DNA from: Nephrocerus scutellatus
Lineage: Eukaryota; Arthropoda; Insecta; Diptera; Pipunculidae
Assembly: GCA_947095585.1 (NCBI GenBank)
Contig: OX352761.1
Span: 51,014,019-51,078,018, forward strand
Direction: 5' to 3'
DNA: 64,000 bases
Made by a program: the position numbers and the translations under genes. Every line of letters begins with the position of its first letter. The stretch's first letter is position 1. Shown here piece after piece: positions 62,142-64,000 of the stretch. The notes under the pieces are model-generated. The model was not told the DNA's origin. It saw nothing but the letters and a program-made list of their open reading frames with translations, and did not search any database.

Positions 62142-64000
62142 GGCAATTCTGGAATATATTCATTATGGTCTGGAATTTCGGGAACAAAGCAATTTCTCAA
62201 GTGATTCGCATGAAATTCGGTGTGTAGGGCTAAGATGCGACTATAAAACTTTTTCCAATGGCATTTCTGCAATATGATCATTATGGTCTTGAATTTCGGG
62301 AACAAAGCATTTTCTCAAGCGATTCGCATGAAATTCGGTGTGTAGGGCTAAGATACGACTATAAAACTTTTTCCAATGGCAATTCTGGAATATGGTCATT
62401 ATGGTCTGGAATTTCGGGAACAAAGCAAATTTTCAAGCGATTCGCAAAAAATTCGGTGTGTAGGGCTTAGATGCGACTATAAGACTTCTTCCTATGGATA
62501 TTCTGTAATATGGTCATTATGGTCTGGAATTTCGGGAACAAAGCAATTTCTTACGCGATTCGTATGAAATTGGGTATGTAGGACTAAGATACGACTATAA
62601 AACTTTTTCCAATGGCAATTCTGGAATATGGTCATTATGGTCTGGAATTTAGGGAACAAAGCAAATTCTCAAGCGATTCGTATAAAATTCGGTATGTAGG
62701 GCTAAGATACGACTATAAAACTTTTTGCAATGGCAATTCTGGAATATAGTCTGGAATTTCGGGAACAAAGCAATTTTTCAAGCTATTCGCCTGAAATTTG
62801 GTAAGTAGTGCTGAGATGCGACTAGAAAACTTTTTCCTATGGCAGTTCTGGAATATGGTCATTATGGTCTGGAATTTCGGGAACAAAGCAATTTCTCAAG
62901 CGATTCGCATGAAATTCGGTGTGTAGGGCTAAGATGCGACTATAAAACTTTTTCCAATGGCAATTCTGCAATATGGTCATTATGGTCTTGAATTTCGGGA
63001 ACAAAGCAATTTCTCAAGCGATTCGCATGAAATTCGGTTTGTAGGACTAAGATACGACTATAAAACTTTTTCCATTGGCAATTCTGGAATATGGTCATTA
63101 TGGTCTGGAATTGAGGGAACAAAGCAAATTCTCAAGCGATTCGTATAAAATTCGGTAGGTAGGACTAAAATGCGATTATAAGACTTCTTCCTATGGATAT
63201 TCTGGAATATGGTCATTATGGTTTGGAATTTCGGGAACAAAGCAATTTCTTACGCGATTCGTATGAAATTGGGTATGTAGGACTAAAATGCGACTATAAG
63301 ACTTCTTCCTATGGATATTCTGGAATATGGTCATTATGGTATGGAATTTCCGGAACAAAGCAATTTCTCAAGCGATTCGCATGAAATTCGGTGTGTAGGG
63401 CTAAGATACGACTATAAAACTTTTTCCAATGGCAATTCTGGAATATGGTCATTATGGTCTGGAATTGAGGGACAAAGCAAATTCTCAAGCGATTCGCATA
63501 AAATTCGGTGGGTAGGACTAAGATACGACTATAAAACTTTTTCCTATGGCAATTATGGAATATGGTCTGGAATTTTGGGAACAAAACAATTTTTCAAGCT
63601 ATTCGCTTGAAATTTAGTAAGTAGTGCTGAGATGCGACTAGAAAACTTTTTCCTATGGCAGTTCTGGAATATGGTCATTATGGTCTGGAATTTCGGGAAC
63701 AAAGCAATTTTTTAAGCGATTCGCATGAAATTCGGTGTGTAGGGCTAAGATACGACTATAAAACTTTTTGCAATGGCAATTCTGGAATATAGTCTGGAAT
63801 TTCGGGAACAAAGCAATTTTTCAAGCTATTCGCCTGAAATTTAGTAAGTAGTGCTGAGATGCGACTAGAAAACTTTTTCCTATGGCAGTTCTGGAATATG
63901 GTCATTATGGTCTGGAATTTCGGGAACAAAGCAATTTCTTAAGCGATTCGCATGAAATTCGGTGTGTAGGGCTAAGATACGACTATAAAACTTTTTCCAA
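62142..64000 (+). repeat. Third copy of the 1860-bp unit, cut by window end
   Basis: The segment matches 56890-58748 at an offset of 5252 bp. It includes the chimaeric joint GGGCTTAGATGCGACTATAA/GACTTCTTCC at ~62464-62490, which exists only at the centre of the 1860-bp tandem pair. It therefore derives from that pair after it had formed. It runs into the window end. Confidence 0.88.

Larger units (their letters stand above)
3758..64000 (+). repeat. Satellite DNA array, 118/109-bp monomer, head-to-tail
   Basis: From TTATGGTCTGG at ~3758 to the window end, every stretch I read is the same ~118-bp monomer in the same orientation. A 109-bp form and a few indel variants are interspersed. There are no inversions and no foreign insertions. 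Division by the mean unit (~115 bp) gives roughly 520 monomers. Invariant landmarks in order are TGGAATTTCGGGAACAAAGC, a CTCAAGCGATTCGC block, AAATTCGGT, TAGGGCTAAGAT, ACGACTATAAAACTTTTTCC and GGCAATTCTGGAATATGG. A typical monomer has 27 G and 19 C (39% G+C). The array begins in mid-monomer and continues past position 64000, so its real size is unknown. Such arrays usually lie at centromeres, pericentromeres or subtelomeres; which applies here cannot be told. Confidence 0.98.

Noticed and set aside
4566..63584. Minus-strand 60-96-codon frames starting MFPKFQTIMTIFQN-like
   Set aside because: Same cause on the other strand. No start context, no conservation apart from the DNA repeat, and opposite-strand frames cover the same bases.
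3971..63610. Hundreds of 60-63-codon plus-strand open frames starting MA(I/V)LEYGHYG-like
   Set aside because: They overlap one another by about 74 bases, each spans 1.6 monomers, and the 118- and 109-bp periods shift the frame each time. Differences between copies show no excess of silent changes that I could see. They follow from fixed stop-codon positions in the repeat.
3758..64000. CRISPR array
   Set aside because: The repeats are 118 bp with no unique spacers between them and no cas-like genes; it is a continuous tandem satellite.
3758..64000. CENP-B box in the monomer
   Set aside because: ATTCGCATGAAATTCGG resembles the start of the box (TTCG-four bases-A) but lacks CGGG at the required distance; the match fails in the second half.
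3758..64000. Telomeric repeats or rDNA mixed with the satellite
   Set aside because: No TTAGG/TTAGGG runs and no rRNA-like or tRNA-like segments were seen in the array.

Overview
The window looks like eukaryotic (animal) genomic DNA at the edge of a very large satellite array. Two facts support this. The first ~3.2 kb carries a degenerate poly(A)-tailed LINE-type retrotransposon on the minus strand, with an APE-like endonuclease and a reverse transcriptase of the jockey/CR1-like kind common in arthropods and other invertebrates. Everything from ~3758 to the window end is one head-to-tail satellite family. I cannot name the species. An arthropod or other invertebrate is plausible from the LINE type and from the lack of CpG depletion in the satellite, but this is inference.

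Layout: 1-303 is AT-rich flank with a perfect 11-bp hairpin at 80-110. 304-334 is a run of 31 T, the poly(A) tail of the LINE. 368-3198 is the LINE protein-coding region, read on the minus strand and broken into three open pieces by one frameshift (~2785-2790) and one in-frame TAA (1346-1348). The RT C-terminal piece also seems to have lost a short in-frame segment. 3229-3757 is AT-rich and without genes; it may include the LINE 5' end. 3758-64000 is about 60 kb, roughly 520 copies by division, of a ~118-bp monomer (39% G+C) and a 109-bp form lacking exactly nine bases.

The array is not homogeneous. Four main monomer types, named here A, B, C and S from the sequence after the T-rich tract, form higher-order units: C-(A or B)-S = 118+118+109 = 345 bp, dimers of 227 and 236 bp, and a 690-bp double trimer. 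On top of this lies a nested set of kilobase-scale duplications with copy-to-copy offsets of 472, 690, 808, 1153, 1477, 1860, 1967, 2072, 2103, ~2180, 2405/2523, 2995, 3191, 4154, 4383, 4593 and 5849 bp. Several are nearly or fully identical, so the array has expanded recently by unequal exchange or replication-based amplification; collapse or expansion in the assembly must also be considered. Private indels act as tags that order the events.

No intact protein gene, tRNA, rRNA or CRISPR was recognised. The hundreds of 60-63-codon open frames on both strands of the array are by-products of the monomer's stop-codon spacing. The most interesting leads are the short sequence signals repeated in nearly every monomer (heat-shock-factor-like TTCnnGAA dyads, a TATAAAA box, 5' splice-donor-like hexamers) and the very clear record of how the array grew.
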